Positions 1-6,266 of a DNA stretch of 11,539 nucleotides are shown here, piece after piece. Source of the stretch: Burkholderiales bacterium (GTDB lineage Bacteria > Pseudomonadota > Gammaproteobacteria > Burkholderiales > Casimicrobiaceae); contig JAITBX010000162.1 of the NCBI GenBank assembly GCA_031283405.1, positions 1-11,539 of the forward strand, in the 5' to 3' direction. Under the pieces are notes generated by a model. It was given only the letters and a program-made list of their open reading frames with translations. It did no database searches and was not told where the DNA came from. Made by a program: the position numbers and the translations under genes. Position 1 is the first letter of the stretch, and each line of letters opens with the position of its first letter.

Positions 1-170
1 GGCATGGATTCTGCGACCCCGCTTCGCGCAGAATGTCGAAGAGCGGGCGGCTCTTCGACAAGCTCAGGATGCCGCCTCTACAAAACCTCGTGGTTTTTTG
101 AGGCAGGGAGGGTTTGAAACCCGCCCTACGGCCTCTGCCGTTCACCCTTCGACAAGCTCAGGGCGAACGG
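1..170. repeat. Mosaic of five adjacent inverted repeats (REP-like extragenic elements)
   Basis: This gene-free stretch is built of consecutive dyads. Arms 8-15/27-34 (ATTCTGCG) have an 11-base loop. Arms 35-44/50-59 (GTCGAAGAGC) form a perfect 10-bp stem. Arms 74-78/100-104 (GCCTC) enclose AAAACC/GGTTTT (82-87/92-97). Arms 105-127 are nearly palindromic around GGGTTT-G-AAACCC. Arms 139-148/160-169 (CGTTC, then CCCT) have one mismatch. The 16-mer CTTCGACAAGCTCAGG occurs twice, at 53-68 and 147-162. Similar sequences are familiar as dispersed extragenic repeats in many bacterial genomes (from memory, not searched). I see no coding potential. The stretch may end or buffer the transcript of a gene to the left of the window. 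Confidence 0.75.
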
Positions 171-190
171 GTTAAATCAGCGTTTTCCTT

Positions 191-204
191 TGATCTCTGA
201 TCCC
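191..204. repeat. Short heptad repeat (TGATCTC/TGATCCC)
   Basis: Two 7-base units, TGATCTC and TGATCCC, stand in tandem. On the - strand they read GGGATCA-GAGATCA. This resembles the heptads at 6186-6213 at the other end of the isc operon, in opposite orientation. Only two units are clear, so the call is weak. The remaining bases up to about 240 show nothing else I can name. Confidence 0.35.
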
Positions 205-254
205 TGCCACCCCGCCACCTACTCATAGCGCCGCTGTGGAATAATCCTTATGGA

Positions 255-287
255 TTAGTTGACTAAAATCAAAGGTTATATTACTGT
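255..287 (+). promoter_or_regulatory. Candidate iscR promoter with IscR type-1-like operator
   Basis: A TTGACT -35 hexamer lies at 259-264. The base pattern at 255-279 agrees with the 25-base IscR type 1 consensus, as I remember it from E. coli, at 19 of 25 positions. The left half-site GACT and the AAAAT centre (265-269) are intact. The right AGTC core is replaced by CAAA (270-273), while the outer GG and TTAT match. The -10 box is weak: TACTGT at 282-287 gives a 17-base spacer but matches the consensus poorly. In E. coli, [2Fe-2S]-IscR binds this kind of site to repress its own operon. The same layout here implies autorepression, perhaps weaker because of the degenerate half-site. About 120 bases of leader follow before iscR. 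Confidence 0.55.
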
Positions 288-410
288 GTCGCTTGTGCGG
301 TTATTTATAGCCGTGTAAACGGAGCGGGTTACGTTGTTGGAATAGAGCGATCGGCTCCGAGTGATCCAGATGTTTTCTGGAAGGTTTAACACTGATTCGG
401 AGAAATAACG

Positions 411-896
411 ATGCGTTTGACGACAAAAGGCCGCTTTGCGGTGACGGCAGTTCTGGATGTGACGCTTTATGGAGCACAAGGACCGGTGACTTTGGCAGCC
501 ATTTCTGAGCGACAAGATATTTCGCTTTCCTACCTTGAGCAATTGTTCGGCAAGTTGCGCCGTTGCGGGCTGGTCGAGAGTGTGCGCGGGCCGGGCGGCG
601 GTTACAATCTGACCAAGCCGCCGTCACAAATATCGGTGGCCGACATTATTTTTGCGGTCGATGAACCGATCGACGCGACCCGTTGCGGCGGTCGTGGGAA
701 TTGTCAGCACGAGCAGGAGCATTGCATGACTCATGACCTCTGGTCGGGGCTGACTTCTCATATTTTCAATTTTATGCATGCCGTTACGCTGGAGCAGTTG
801 GCGGAGCAGCAACGAAGCAAGGAACGGCGCACGCCTGTCGAAAGGCCGGTCATCATTCAGGATTTGAGCGAAATACGCGAACCGACGCTGATTTGA
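411..896 (+). CDS. iscR: Iron-sulfur cluster-sensing transcriptional regulator IscR
   Basis: Rrf2-family regulator, 161 residues, close to the usual length of about 160. The N-terminal winged helix starts MRLTTKGRFAVTAV, and the wing carries RGPGGGYNL near residues 59-66. The cluster-ligand segment follows with Cys92, Cys98, Cys105 and the MTHDLW histidine at 108. E. coli uses Cys92, Cys98, Cys104 and His107, so the loop here is one residue longer but all four ligands are present. In the family, the [2Fe-2S] form represses the isc operon, and the apo form still regulates other sites such as suf-type promoters. The ATG at 411 has GGAGA at 399-403. It is the first gene of the operon, preceded by a candidate IscR operator. 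The C-terminal tail after about residue 130 is more variable than the rest. Confidence 0.97.
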   Translation: MRLTTKGRFAVTAVLDVTLYGAQGPVTLAAISERQDISLSYLEQLFGKLRRCGLVESVRGPGGGYNLTKPPSQISVADIIFAVDEPIDATRCGGRGNCQHEQEHCMTHDLWSGLTSHIFNFMHAVTLEQLAEQQRSKERRTPVERPVIIQDLSEIREPTLI

Positions 897-993
897 CACT
901 CCCGGTGTTTTCCTCAGGCTTTTACGCCGGTTTCGGCGGCGGGTCTTGTCGTCAAACAGATAAGGGAACGTGGCTTTCAAGAGTGAAATCATC

Positions 994-2202
994 ATGAAAT
1001 TACCCATTTACCTCGACTACGCGGCGACGACTCCCGTCGATCCCCGTGTGGCCGAAAAAATGATTCCCTATCTGACCGAGCATTTCGGCAATCCGGCTTC
1101 GCGTTCGCACGCTTTCGGCTGGACAGCCGAGGAGGCGGTTGAAGAAGCGCGGCGCGAAGTCGCGGCCCTGTTCAACTGTGATGCCAAGGAAATTGTCTGG
1201 ACATCGGGCGCGACCGAATCGAGCAATCTGGCGATTAAGGGCGCGGCGCATTTTTATCAGAGCAAAGGCAAACACCTCATCACCGTGCGCACCGAGCACA
1301 AGGCAACGCTCGACACCATGCGCGAGTTGGAGCGGCAGGGCTTTGAGGCAACGTATCTCGAAGTGGACAGCGAAGGGATGGTTGACCTTGACGCCTTCAA
1401 AGCGGCGTTGCGTCCCGATACCATTCTGGTGTCGATGATGTATGTGAACAACGAAATCGGCGTCATTCAGGACATTCCGACGGTGGGCGAGTTGTGCCGC
1501 GAGCGCGGCATCGTTTTTCACGTCGATGCGGTGCAGGCAGCAGGAAAACTGTCGATTGATCTGGCCAAGCTGAAGATTGATCTGATGTCGGTTTCGTCGC
1601 ACAAAGTGTATGGCCCGAAAGGCATCGGCGCGCTTTATGTGCGGCGCAAACCGCGCATCCGGCTGGAAGCGCAAATACACGGCGGCGGCCACGAGCGCGG
1701 CATGCGTTCGGGGACGTTGCCGACGCATCAAATCGTCGGCATGGGCGAAGCGTTTCGATTGGCGCGCTTGGAAATGCCCATCGAAGTGCCGCGCTTGACG
1801 CGGCTGCGCGATCGTCTATTGAAAGGTTTGCAGGAAATCGAAGAAGTCTATGTCAACGGTTCGCTTGAACATCGCGTGTGCAACAATCTCAACATGAGCT
1901 TCAACTTCGTCGAAGGCGAAAGCCTGATGATGGCGGTGCGCGACATCGCCGTTTCGTCGGGGTCGGCATGCACGTCGGCGTCGCTGGAGCCGTCGTATGT
2001 GTTGCGGGCGCTGGGGCGCAGCGACGAATTGGCGCACAGCTCGATTCGTTTTTCGGTGGGGCGTTTCACCACCGAGGAAGAAATTGATTACGCTGTCGCG
2101 TTGCTCAAACAGAAAGTGCACAAACTTCGTGAGCTGTCGCCGCTGTGGGAAATGTATTGCGACAAAGTGGATTTGAATCAAGTGCAATGGGCAGCGCATT
2201 GA
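994..2202 (+). CDS. iscS: Cysteine desulfurase IscS
   Basis: PLP-dependent class V aminotransferase-fold enzyme, 402 residues from the ATG at 994 (E. coli 404). It converts L-cysteine to alanine and holds the sulfur as a persulfide for IscU and other acceptors. Visible marks are the start MKLPIYLDYAATTPVDPRV, the TEHKA histidine near 102, the PLP lysine Lys204 in SSHKVYGPKG, the catalytic Cys326 in the mobile loop SSGSACTSAS, and the C-terminal SPLWEMY segment that contacts IscU. An in-frame GTG at 970 would add eight residues and has a closer purine-rich stretch (GGGAA). I prefer 994 because the protein then starts exactly like the family. The 97-base gap after iscR holds a small hairpin (CGCCG, 925-929/934-938), of unknown role. 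Confidence 0.97.
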   Translation: MKLPIYLDYAATTPVDPRVAEKMIPYLTEHFGNPASRSHAFGWTAEEAVEEARREVAALFNCDAKEIVWTSGATESSNLAIKGAAHFYQSKGKHLITVRTEHKATLDTMRELERQGFEATYLEVDSEGMVDLDAFKAALRPDTILVSMMYVNNEIGVIQDIPTVGELCRERGIVFHVDAVQAAGKLSIDLAKLKIDLMSVSSHKVYGPKGIGALYVRRKPRIRLEAQIHGGGHERGMRSGTLPTHQIVGMGEAFRLARLEMPIEVPRLTRLRDRLLKGLQEIEEVYVNGSLEHRVCNNLNMSFNFVEGESLMMAVRDIAVSSGSACTSASLEPSYVLRALGRSDELAHSSIRFSVGRFTTEEEIDYAVALLKQKVHKLRELSPLWEMYCDKVDLNQVQWAAH

Positions 2203-2242
2203 AGGTTGCGCGCCGAGCAAAGCGAAACGACAGGAGGCCGGA

Positions 2243-2686
2243 ATGGCTTACAGTGAAAAAGTGTTGGAACATTATGAGAATCCGCGCAACGTCGGTTCGT
2301 TCGACAAAGCCGAGAGCGATGTGGGCACCGGCATGGTCGGCGCGCCGGCGTGCGGCGACGTGATGCGCTTGCAGATCAAAGTCGGCAAAGACGGAGTGAT
2401 TGAAGACGCGCGTTTCAAAACTTACGGTTGCGGCTCGGCGATCGCGTCGTCGTCGCTGGTTACCGAGTGGGTCAAAGGCAAAACGCTCGACGAAGCGATG
2501 GCGATCAAAAATACCCAGATCGCCGAAGAACTGGCGCTACCGCCGGTGAAAATCCATTGCTCGATTCTGGCCGAGGACGCAATCAAGGCGGCCATCGCGG
2601 ATTACAAAGCGAAGGGCGGCGCGCAAAGCCACGCCGAAGAAACGGCGGAAGCGAAAGTGTGCGCGCCGCATGTGCCGACGGCGTGA
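2243..2686 (+). CDS. iscU: Iron-sulfur cluster scaffold IscU with C-terminal extension
   Basis: Scaffold on which sulfur from IscS and iron form a [2Fe-2S] cluster before transfer. Residues 1-124 follow E. coli IscU closely. The ligands are Cys37 (GAPACGD), Cys63 (TYGCGSA) and Cys106 (KIHCSIL), with Asp39 also conserved. LPPVK at 99-103 is the HscA recognition motif. Translation starts at the ATG at 2243, behind a strong AGGAGG (2232-2237). The protein has 147 residues, against 128 in E. coli. The extra tail from about 125 on is rich in Ala, Glu and Lys and contains an additional cysteine, Cys140, in AKVCAPHVPTA. The tail stays in one open frame to a TGA and looks like genuine coding sequence. 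Its role is unknown. Confidence 0.97.
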   Translation: MAYSEKVLEHYENPRNVGSFDKAESDVGTGMVGAPACGDVMRLQIKVGKDGVIEDARFKTYGCGSAIASSSLVTEWVKGKTLDEAMAIKNTQIAEELALPPVKIHCSILAEDAIKAAIADYKAKGGAQSHAEETAEAKVCAPHVPTA

Positions 2687-2741
2687 GTGAAAAAAACGAG
2701 TGAAAAAAGCAGCGTGAAAAATGCAGATTGAAAAAAAGCGA
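2687..2741. repeat. Imperfect A-rich tandem repeat, four units of 13-14 bases
   Basis: Directly after the iscU stop come four related units: GTGAAAAAAACGA (2687-2699), GTGAAAAAAGCAGC (2700-2713), GTGAAAAATGCAGA (2714-2727) and TTGAAAAAAAGCGA (2728-2741). They fill almost all of the iscU-iscA gap and end at the AAGGAG ribosome-binding site of iscA (2741-2746). The A-rich, unstructured RNA may help ribosome access to iscA, but that is inference. Confidence 0.7.
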
Positions 2742-2754
2742 AGGAGAAACGAAC

Positions 2755-3078
2755 ATGACCATTGAGCTGACGCCGAGCGCCGTTAAACATATTCAAACCA
2801 GCTTGACCAAGCGCGGCAAAGGCATCGGCTTGCGTCTGGGCGTTCGCACCTCCGGCTGCTCCGGTCTGGCGTACAAAATCGAATACGCCGACGAAATGCA
2901 GCCGGAAGATGTTTCTTTTGAGCGCGACGGCGTGACCGTCGTCATCGACAAAAAAAGTCTGCCGTATCTCGACGGTACGCGGCTCGATTATCAGCGTGAA
3001 GGATTGAACGAAGGTTTCAAATTCGAGAATCCGAACATCAAATCGCAGTGCGGTTGCGGCGAGTCGTTCAGCGTTTGA
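2755..3078 (+). CDS. iscA: A-type iron-sulfur carrier protein IscA
   Basis: HesB/IscA family protein of 107 residues, the same length as E. coli IscA. It accepts or carries iron or Fe-S clusters from IscU to apo-targets, notably for [4Fe-4S] proteins. The three invariant cysteines are present: Cys35 in RTSGCSGLAY, and Cys99 and Cys101 in SQCGCGESF. The start MTIELTPSAV is family-typical. The ATG at 2755 has AAGGAG at 2741-2746, eight bases upstream, which decides it over an in-frame TTG at 2728 inside the A-rich repeat. The stop is followed by a 116-base gap holding a REP-like hairpin element before hscB. Confidence 0.96.
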   Translation: MTIELTPSAVKHIQTSLTKRGKGIGLRLGVRTSGCSGLAYKIEYADEMQPEDVSFERDGVTVVIDKKSLPYLDGTRLDYQREGLNEGFKFENPNIKSQCGCGESFSV

Positions 3079-3095
3079 TTTTTCGTTGAAGCGTT

Positions 3096-3146
3096 TTCCC
3101 TCTCCCGCCCCTTCGGGGCACCCTCTCCCGCAAGCGGGAGAGGGAA
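3096..3146. repeat. REP-like element with two competing hairpins, inside the isc operon
   Basis: Two copies of CCCTCTCCCG (3098-3107 and 3121-3130) face one CGGGAGAGGG (3135-3144). The near copy forms an 11-bp stem, 3121-3131 with 3134-3144. The far copy forms a 12-bp stem, 3096-3107 with 3135-3146, which would enclose the small hairpin GCCCC-TTC-GGGGC (3107-3119). The two stems cannot coexist. No U-tract follows, so this is not a typical intrinsic terminator. Elements of this wording are familiar as dispersed extragenic repeats (from memory). Between iscA and hscB it could protect upstream mRNA from 3' decay or lower downstream expression. Confidence 0.75.
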
Positions 3147-3194
3147 TGAATATACAATCTTGAATCAAAATCGCTTTCACGCCGATTGTTTTCA

Positions 3195-3728
3195 ATGAAT
3201 CAGAATCCTAAACCCGACTACTTCACCCTGTTCAATTTGCCGCGCCGGTATGCGTTAGACGAGACGGCGTTGGGCGAATCATGGCGCGCGTTGCTCTCGC
3301 GGGTGCATCCCGATACGGCGGCGCTTGCCGATGCGGCGGTCAAACGGCAGTCGGTCGAAGATGCCGCTTACCTCAATGAAGCGTACCGCGTTCTCAAAGA
3401 CCCGGTGCGACGCGGCGAGTATTTGTTGCAGTGTTACGATGAAGCATCGACAGGTTCCCATGAAACGTTGCCTGTTGAATTTTTGAGCGAGCAACTGGAT
3501 ATGCGCGAGGCGGCAGAGGAAGCATGGCAGATGGGCGACCGCGACCGCTTGGAATCGTTGCACGCTTCTTTGACGGCGGCGCAGCAGCAGCAACAAAAAG
3601 TGCTGGCGGCGCTCTTCGTTGATGAAGCGCCGTCGATGGAGATGTTGGCAAGCGCGCGTCAACATGTATTGATGCTACAATTTATCACCCGTTTTGCCGA
3701 TGATCTCGACGAAAAATTAAACGCCTGA
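3195..3728 (+). CDS. hscB: Fe-S assembly J-domain co-chaperone HscB
   Basis: DnaJ-like type III co-chaperone of 177 residues (E. coli 171). It delivers IscU to HscA and stimulates the HscA ATPase. The N-terminal J domain covers about residues 8-75, starting DYFTLFNLPRRYALD, with the essential HPD at 38-40 and the helix III segment LNEAYRVLKDPVRRGEYLL. The C-terminal helical domain binds IscU; it contains a run of five glutamines (AAQQQQQKVL). The ATG at 3195 is the family-like start. A TTG nine bases upstream is in frame but not favoured. No Shine-Dalgarno sequence is visible before 3195, and the gene follows a large hairpin element, so its translation may be low or use an unusual start. hscA begins three bases after its stop. 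Confidence 0.95.
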   Translation: MNQNPKPDYFTLFNLPRRYALDETALGESWRALLSRVHPDTAALADAAVKRQSVEDAAYLNEAYRVLKDPVRRGEYLLQCYDEASTGSHETLPVEFLSEQLDMREAAEEAWQMGDRDRLESLHASLTAAQQQQQKVLAALFVDEAPSMEMLASARQHVLMLQFITRFADDLDEKLNA

Positions 3729-3731
3729 AAA

Positions 3732-5627
3732 ATGTTGCTGCAAATTTCCGAGCCTGACAGTCAGGCGACTCACCCCGCGCCGGCGCGCAAACGCGCTGCC
3801 GGTATCGACTTGGGAACGACGCATTCGCTGGTGGCGAGCATGCCGCAAGGCGTCGCCACGGTGTTGCCCGATGAAAAGGGACGGGTGTTATTGCCGTCGG
3901 TGGTGCGTTACGACGAAGCCGGAGAAGTTGCGGTGGGCTATGGCGCGTTGCCGTGGCTGGCGCGTGACGCCGCCAACACGATCGCTTCGGCCAAGCGTTT
4001 GATGGGGCGCGGGTTGACCGACCTCGGCGACATGCGCCAGTTTCCCTATCAGTGGGCGGAAACTTCGGCGACAGAAGCGGCGGGCATGGTGCGTTTGAAA
4101 ACGCGCGCCGGGATCAAAAATCCGGTTGAAATCTCCGCTGAAATTTTGAAAGCGCTGCGCTTGCGCGCCGAAGCGCAATTGGGCGGCGCGCTCGAAGGCG
4201 TTGTCGTGACGGTGCCGGCGTATTTCGATGATGCGCAACGGCAGGCGACGAAAGAAGCGGCGCGCTTGGCGGGTCTCAACGTTTTGCGTTTGTTGAACGA
4301 GCCGACGGCTGCGGCGATTGCTTATGGCCTCGATCAGGGCGCCGAAGGCGTTTACGTCGTTTATGATTTGGGCGGCGGCACGTTCGATGTTTCCATTTTG
4401 CGTTTGTCGCGCGGCGTGTTTGAAGTGTTGGCGACGCACGGCGATTCGGCGCTGGGCGGCGATGATTTCGATCATCGCGTGTTCTGCTGGATTCTCGAAA
4501 CCGCCAACCTGCCGCCGCTGGCGGCGGAGGATGTTCGCTTGCTGTCAACCGTGGCGCGCAGCGCCAAAGAAACGTTGTCGCAGCATGAAACCGCGCCGGT
4601 GGCGGCGATGTTATCGACAGGCATCAGAGTCGAGTTGACATTGACCGCCGAGGTATTTACCGAGATCACGCAACATCTGGTGCAAAAAACGCTGACGCCG
4701 GTGAAGCGCGCGCTGCGCGACGCCAAGCTGTCGATCGACGACATCAAAGGTGTTGTGTTGGTTGGCGGCGCGACGCGGATGCCGCAGATACGATTGGCGG
4801 TCGCCGGATTTTTCAAGCAGCCGCCGCTGCTCAATCTGAATCCTGATGAAGTGGTGGCGCTGGGCGCGGCGATTCAGGCCAACGCGCTGGTCGGCAATCG
4901 CGCGCTCGACAGCGGCGAAGATTGGTTGCTTCTCGATGTTACGCCGCTGTCGCTCGGTTTGGAGACGATGGGCGGGCTGGTTGAAAAAATCGTGCCGCGC
5001 AACGCCAGCATTCCGCTGACGCGAGCGCAGGATTTCACGACGTTCAAGGACGGACAAACCGCGTTGGCGATTCATGTGGTGCAGGGCGAGCGCGAGAAAG
5101 TGAGCGATTGCCGCTCGCTGGCGCGTTTCGAGTTGCGCGGCATTCCGCCGATGGTTGCGGGCGCGGCGCGAATCCGCATCACGTTTCAGATCGACGCCGA
5201 CGGTTTGTTGTCGGTCTCGGCGCGTGAGCAGACCACCGGCGTCGAAGCCTCGATCGTGGTGAAGCCGTCGTATGGGCTGAGTGAAAATAAAATCACGCGA
5301 ATGCTCGAAGAATCGCTGGAACATGCGCGCGACGACATGCAGGCTCGAGCGCTGGCGGAGTCGCAAGTCGAAGCCGACCAACTGATGGAGTTGACGCAAC
5401 ACGCGCTGGCGGCAGACGGCGATTTGTTGAACGATGCCGAGCGCACCGCGATCGACGCGGCATTGGCGGAACTGGGGCAGCGCCGGCAGGGGCAAGCGCT
5501 CAACGCTTTGCGTTTGGCGCTGGCGAAAGCGAACAAAGCGACGGCCGAATTTGCGGGACGGCGAATGGATCGCAGCGTTCAGAAAGCGCTGACCGGCAAG
5601 CGCGTTGACAGTGTGGTAAAGGAGTAA
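3732..5627 (+). CDS. hscA: Fe-S assembly Hsp70 chaperone HscA
   Basis: Specialised Hsp70 of 631 residues (E. coli 616). It uses ATP to release the Fe-S cluster from IscU to acceptors. Its start MLLQISEPDS is the HscA signature. The nucleotide-binding domain covers about 22-390, with phosphate loop 1 IDLGTTHS (25-32), VPAYFDDAQRQATK and phosphate loop 2 DLGGGTFD (212-219). The linker LLLDVTPLSLGLE begins near 399. The substrate-binding beta domain contains FTTFKDGQTA and GIPPMVAG, and the helical lid follows to the end. His31 replaces the asparagine usual in loop 1 (DLGTTNS). No Shine-Dalgarno sequence is visible, so translation is probably coupled to hscB, three bases upstream. Its 3' end contains the AAAGGAG site for fdx. 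Confidence 0.97.
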   Translation: MLLQISEPDSQATHPAPARKRAAGIDLGTTHSLVASMPQGVATVLPDEKGRVLLPSVVRYDEAGEVAVGYGALPWLARDAANTIASAKRLMGRGLTDLGDMRQFPYQWAETSATEAAGMVRLKTRAGIKNPVEISAEILKALRLRAEAQLGGALEGVVVTVPAYFDDAQRQATKEAARLAGLNVLRLLNEPTAAAIAYGLDQGAEGVYVVYDLGGGTFDVSILRLSRGVFEVLATHGDSALGGDDFDHRVFCWILETANLPPLAAEDVRLLSTVARSAKETLSQHETAPVAAMLSTGIRVELTLTAEVFTEITQHLVQKTLTPVKRALRDAKLSIDDIKGVVLVGGATRMPQIRLAVAGFFKQPPLLNLNPDEVVALGAAIQANALVGNRALDSGEDWLLLDVTPLSLGLETMGGLVEKIVPRNASIPLTRAQDFTTFKDGQTALAIHVVQGEREKVSDCRSLARFELRGIPPMVAGAARIRITFQIDADGLLSVSAREQTTGVEASIVVKPSYGLSENKITRMLEESLEHARDDMQARALAESQVEADQLMELTQHALAADGDLLNDAERTAIDAALAELGQRRQGQALNALRLALAKANKATAEFAGRRMDRSVQKALTGKRVDSVVKE

Positions 5628-5629
5628 GC

Positions 5630-5965
5630 ATGCCGACCATCACCGTATTGCCGCACCCGGAATGGTGCAAAGAAGGCGCGTCGTTCGAGGCGCCGACGGG
5701 CGAATCGTTGCTCAATGCGTTGCTGGCGCACGGCGTTCAAGTCGAACACGCCTGCGAAAAAGCCTGCGCGTGCACGACTTGCCATGTGATCGTTCGCCAA
5801 GGATTCGACTCGCTGGACGACGCCAGCGAGAAGGAAGAAGATATGCTCGACCGCGCTTGGGGCTTAACCGCAACATCGCGGCTTTCCTGCCAAACGCGGG
5901 TTGGCGCGGCGCCGCTGGAAATCGAAATCCCGCGTTATACTATCAACCATGCGAAAGAGAAATGA
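5630..5965 (+). CDS. fdx: [2Fe-2S] ferredoxin, ISC type
   Basis: Adrenodoxin-type ferredoxin of 111 residues, the E. coli Fdx length. It supplies electrons to IscS/IscU during cluster assembly. Ligands Cys42, Cys48 and Cys51 lie in EHACEKACACTTC, and Cys87 lies in SRLSCQTR. The extra non-ligand Cys46 is also present in E. coli. EKEEDMLDRAWGL and the C-terminal EIPRYTINHAKEK are strongly family-specific. AAAGGAG at 5618-5624, inside the end of hscA, precedes the ATG at 5630, and only two bases separate the genes. The stop overlaps an upstream ATG of iscX (ATGA at 5962-5965). Confidence 0.97.
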   Translation: MPTITVLPHPEWCKEGASFEAPTGESLLNALLAHGVQVEHACEKACACTTCHVIVRQGFDSLDDASEKEEDMLDRAWGLTATSRLSCQTRVGAAPLEIEIPRYTINHAKEK

Positions 5966-5973
5966 GGTTGATG

Positions 5974-6180
5974 ATGGCGACGAAATTAACCTGGCAAGAC
6001 ACTTACGATATCGCTGAAGCGCTGGCCGACGCGCATGAAGAAATCGACCCGCGCACCATTCGTTATACCGATCTGCATCGGTGGATTTGCGAGTTGCCGA
6101 ATTTCGGCGACGATCCCGACGCGAGCAACGAACGCATCCTCGAAGCGATTCAGTTGGCGTGGATCGACGAGGCGGGGTGA
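5974..6180 (+). CDS. iscX: Fe-S assembly protein IscX
   Basis: Small acidic protein of 68 residues (E. coli IscX/YfhJ, 66). It binds IscS at the site also used by frataxin and iron, and modulates cluster assembly. The pattern is family-typical: LTWQDTYDIAEAL, the helix with YTDLHRWICELPNF, then DDPDASNERILEAI and the C-terminal WIDEA. Start choices in the same frame are ATGs at 5962, 5971 and 5974. GAGG at 5964-5967 is best spaced for 5974, and MATKLTW then aligns with the E. coli N-terminus, but 5971 is nearly as good. It is the last gene of the isc operon, followed by heptad repeats and a terminator-like hairpin. Confidence 0.95.
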   Translation: MATKLTWQDTYDIAEALADAHEEIDPRTIRYTDLHRWICELPNFGDDPDASNERILEAIQLAWIDEAG

Positions 6181-6185
6181 TTGTC

Positions 6186-6213
6186 AGGAATCGGGAATCA
6201 GGAGCCAGGTATC
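6186..6213. repeat. Degenerate heptad tandem repeat
   Basis: Four 7-base units follow the iscX stop: AGGAATC, GGGAATC, AGGAGCC and AGGTATC, running straight into the hairpin at 6216. A similar two-unit heptad in the opposite orientation lies upstream of iscR (191-204). No coding potential is seen. Confidence 0.55.
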
Positions 6214-6215
6214 AG

Positions 6216-6254
6216 AATGTAGGGGCGATTATCCTCGGTCGCCCCTACATTTTT
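6216..6254. terminator. Probable bidirectional terminator between iscX and dctM
   Basis: The perfect 13-bp inverted repeat AATGTAGGGGCGA (6216-6228) pairs with 6239-6251 across a 10-base loop, and five Ts follow (6250-6254). It sits between the converging ends of iscX (6180) and dctM (6267). On the + strand the GC-rich stem plus T-run fits an intrinsic terminator for the isc operon. On the - strand the U-tract is poor, so termination of dctM is less certain. The stem sequence also resembles a dispersed repeat. Confidence 0.75.
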
Positions 6255-6266
6255 GATATCTGAAAA

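Noticed and set aside
1..170. Possible CRISPR array
   Set aside because: Only one 16-mer is repeated and only twice. The dyads differ in sequence and spacing, and no regular spacers or cas genes are present.
970..993. GTG start at 970 for IscS
   Set aside because: It would add eight residues absent from the family start MKLPIYLDY. The upstream GGGAA is only a few bases from the GTG, which is too close to be persuasive.
2687..2754. Frameshifted continuation of iscU or N-terminal extension of iscA through the A-rich gap
   Set aside because: All frames through the gap meet stops or need a TTG start. IscU ends cleanly at TGA, and iscA has a strong ribosome-binding site before its family-typical ATG.
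4611..5495. Long - strand open frame of 294 residues inside hscA
   Set aside because: It lies wholly opposite hscA, is Arg/Gln/His-rich like an antisense shadow of GC-rich coding DNA, and has no family resemblance. HscA itself is unambiguous.
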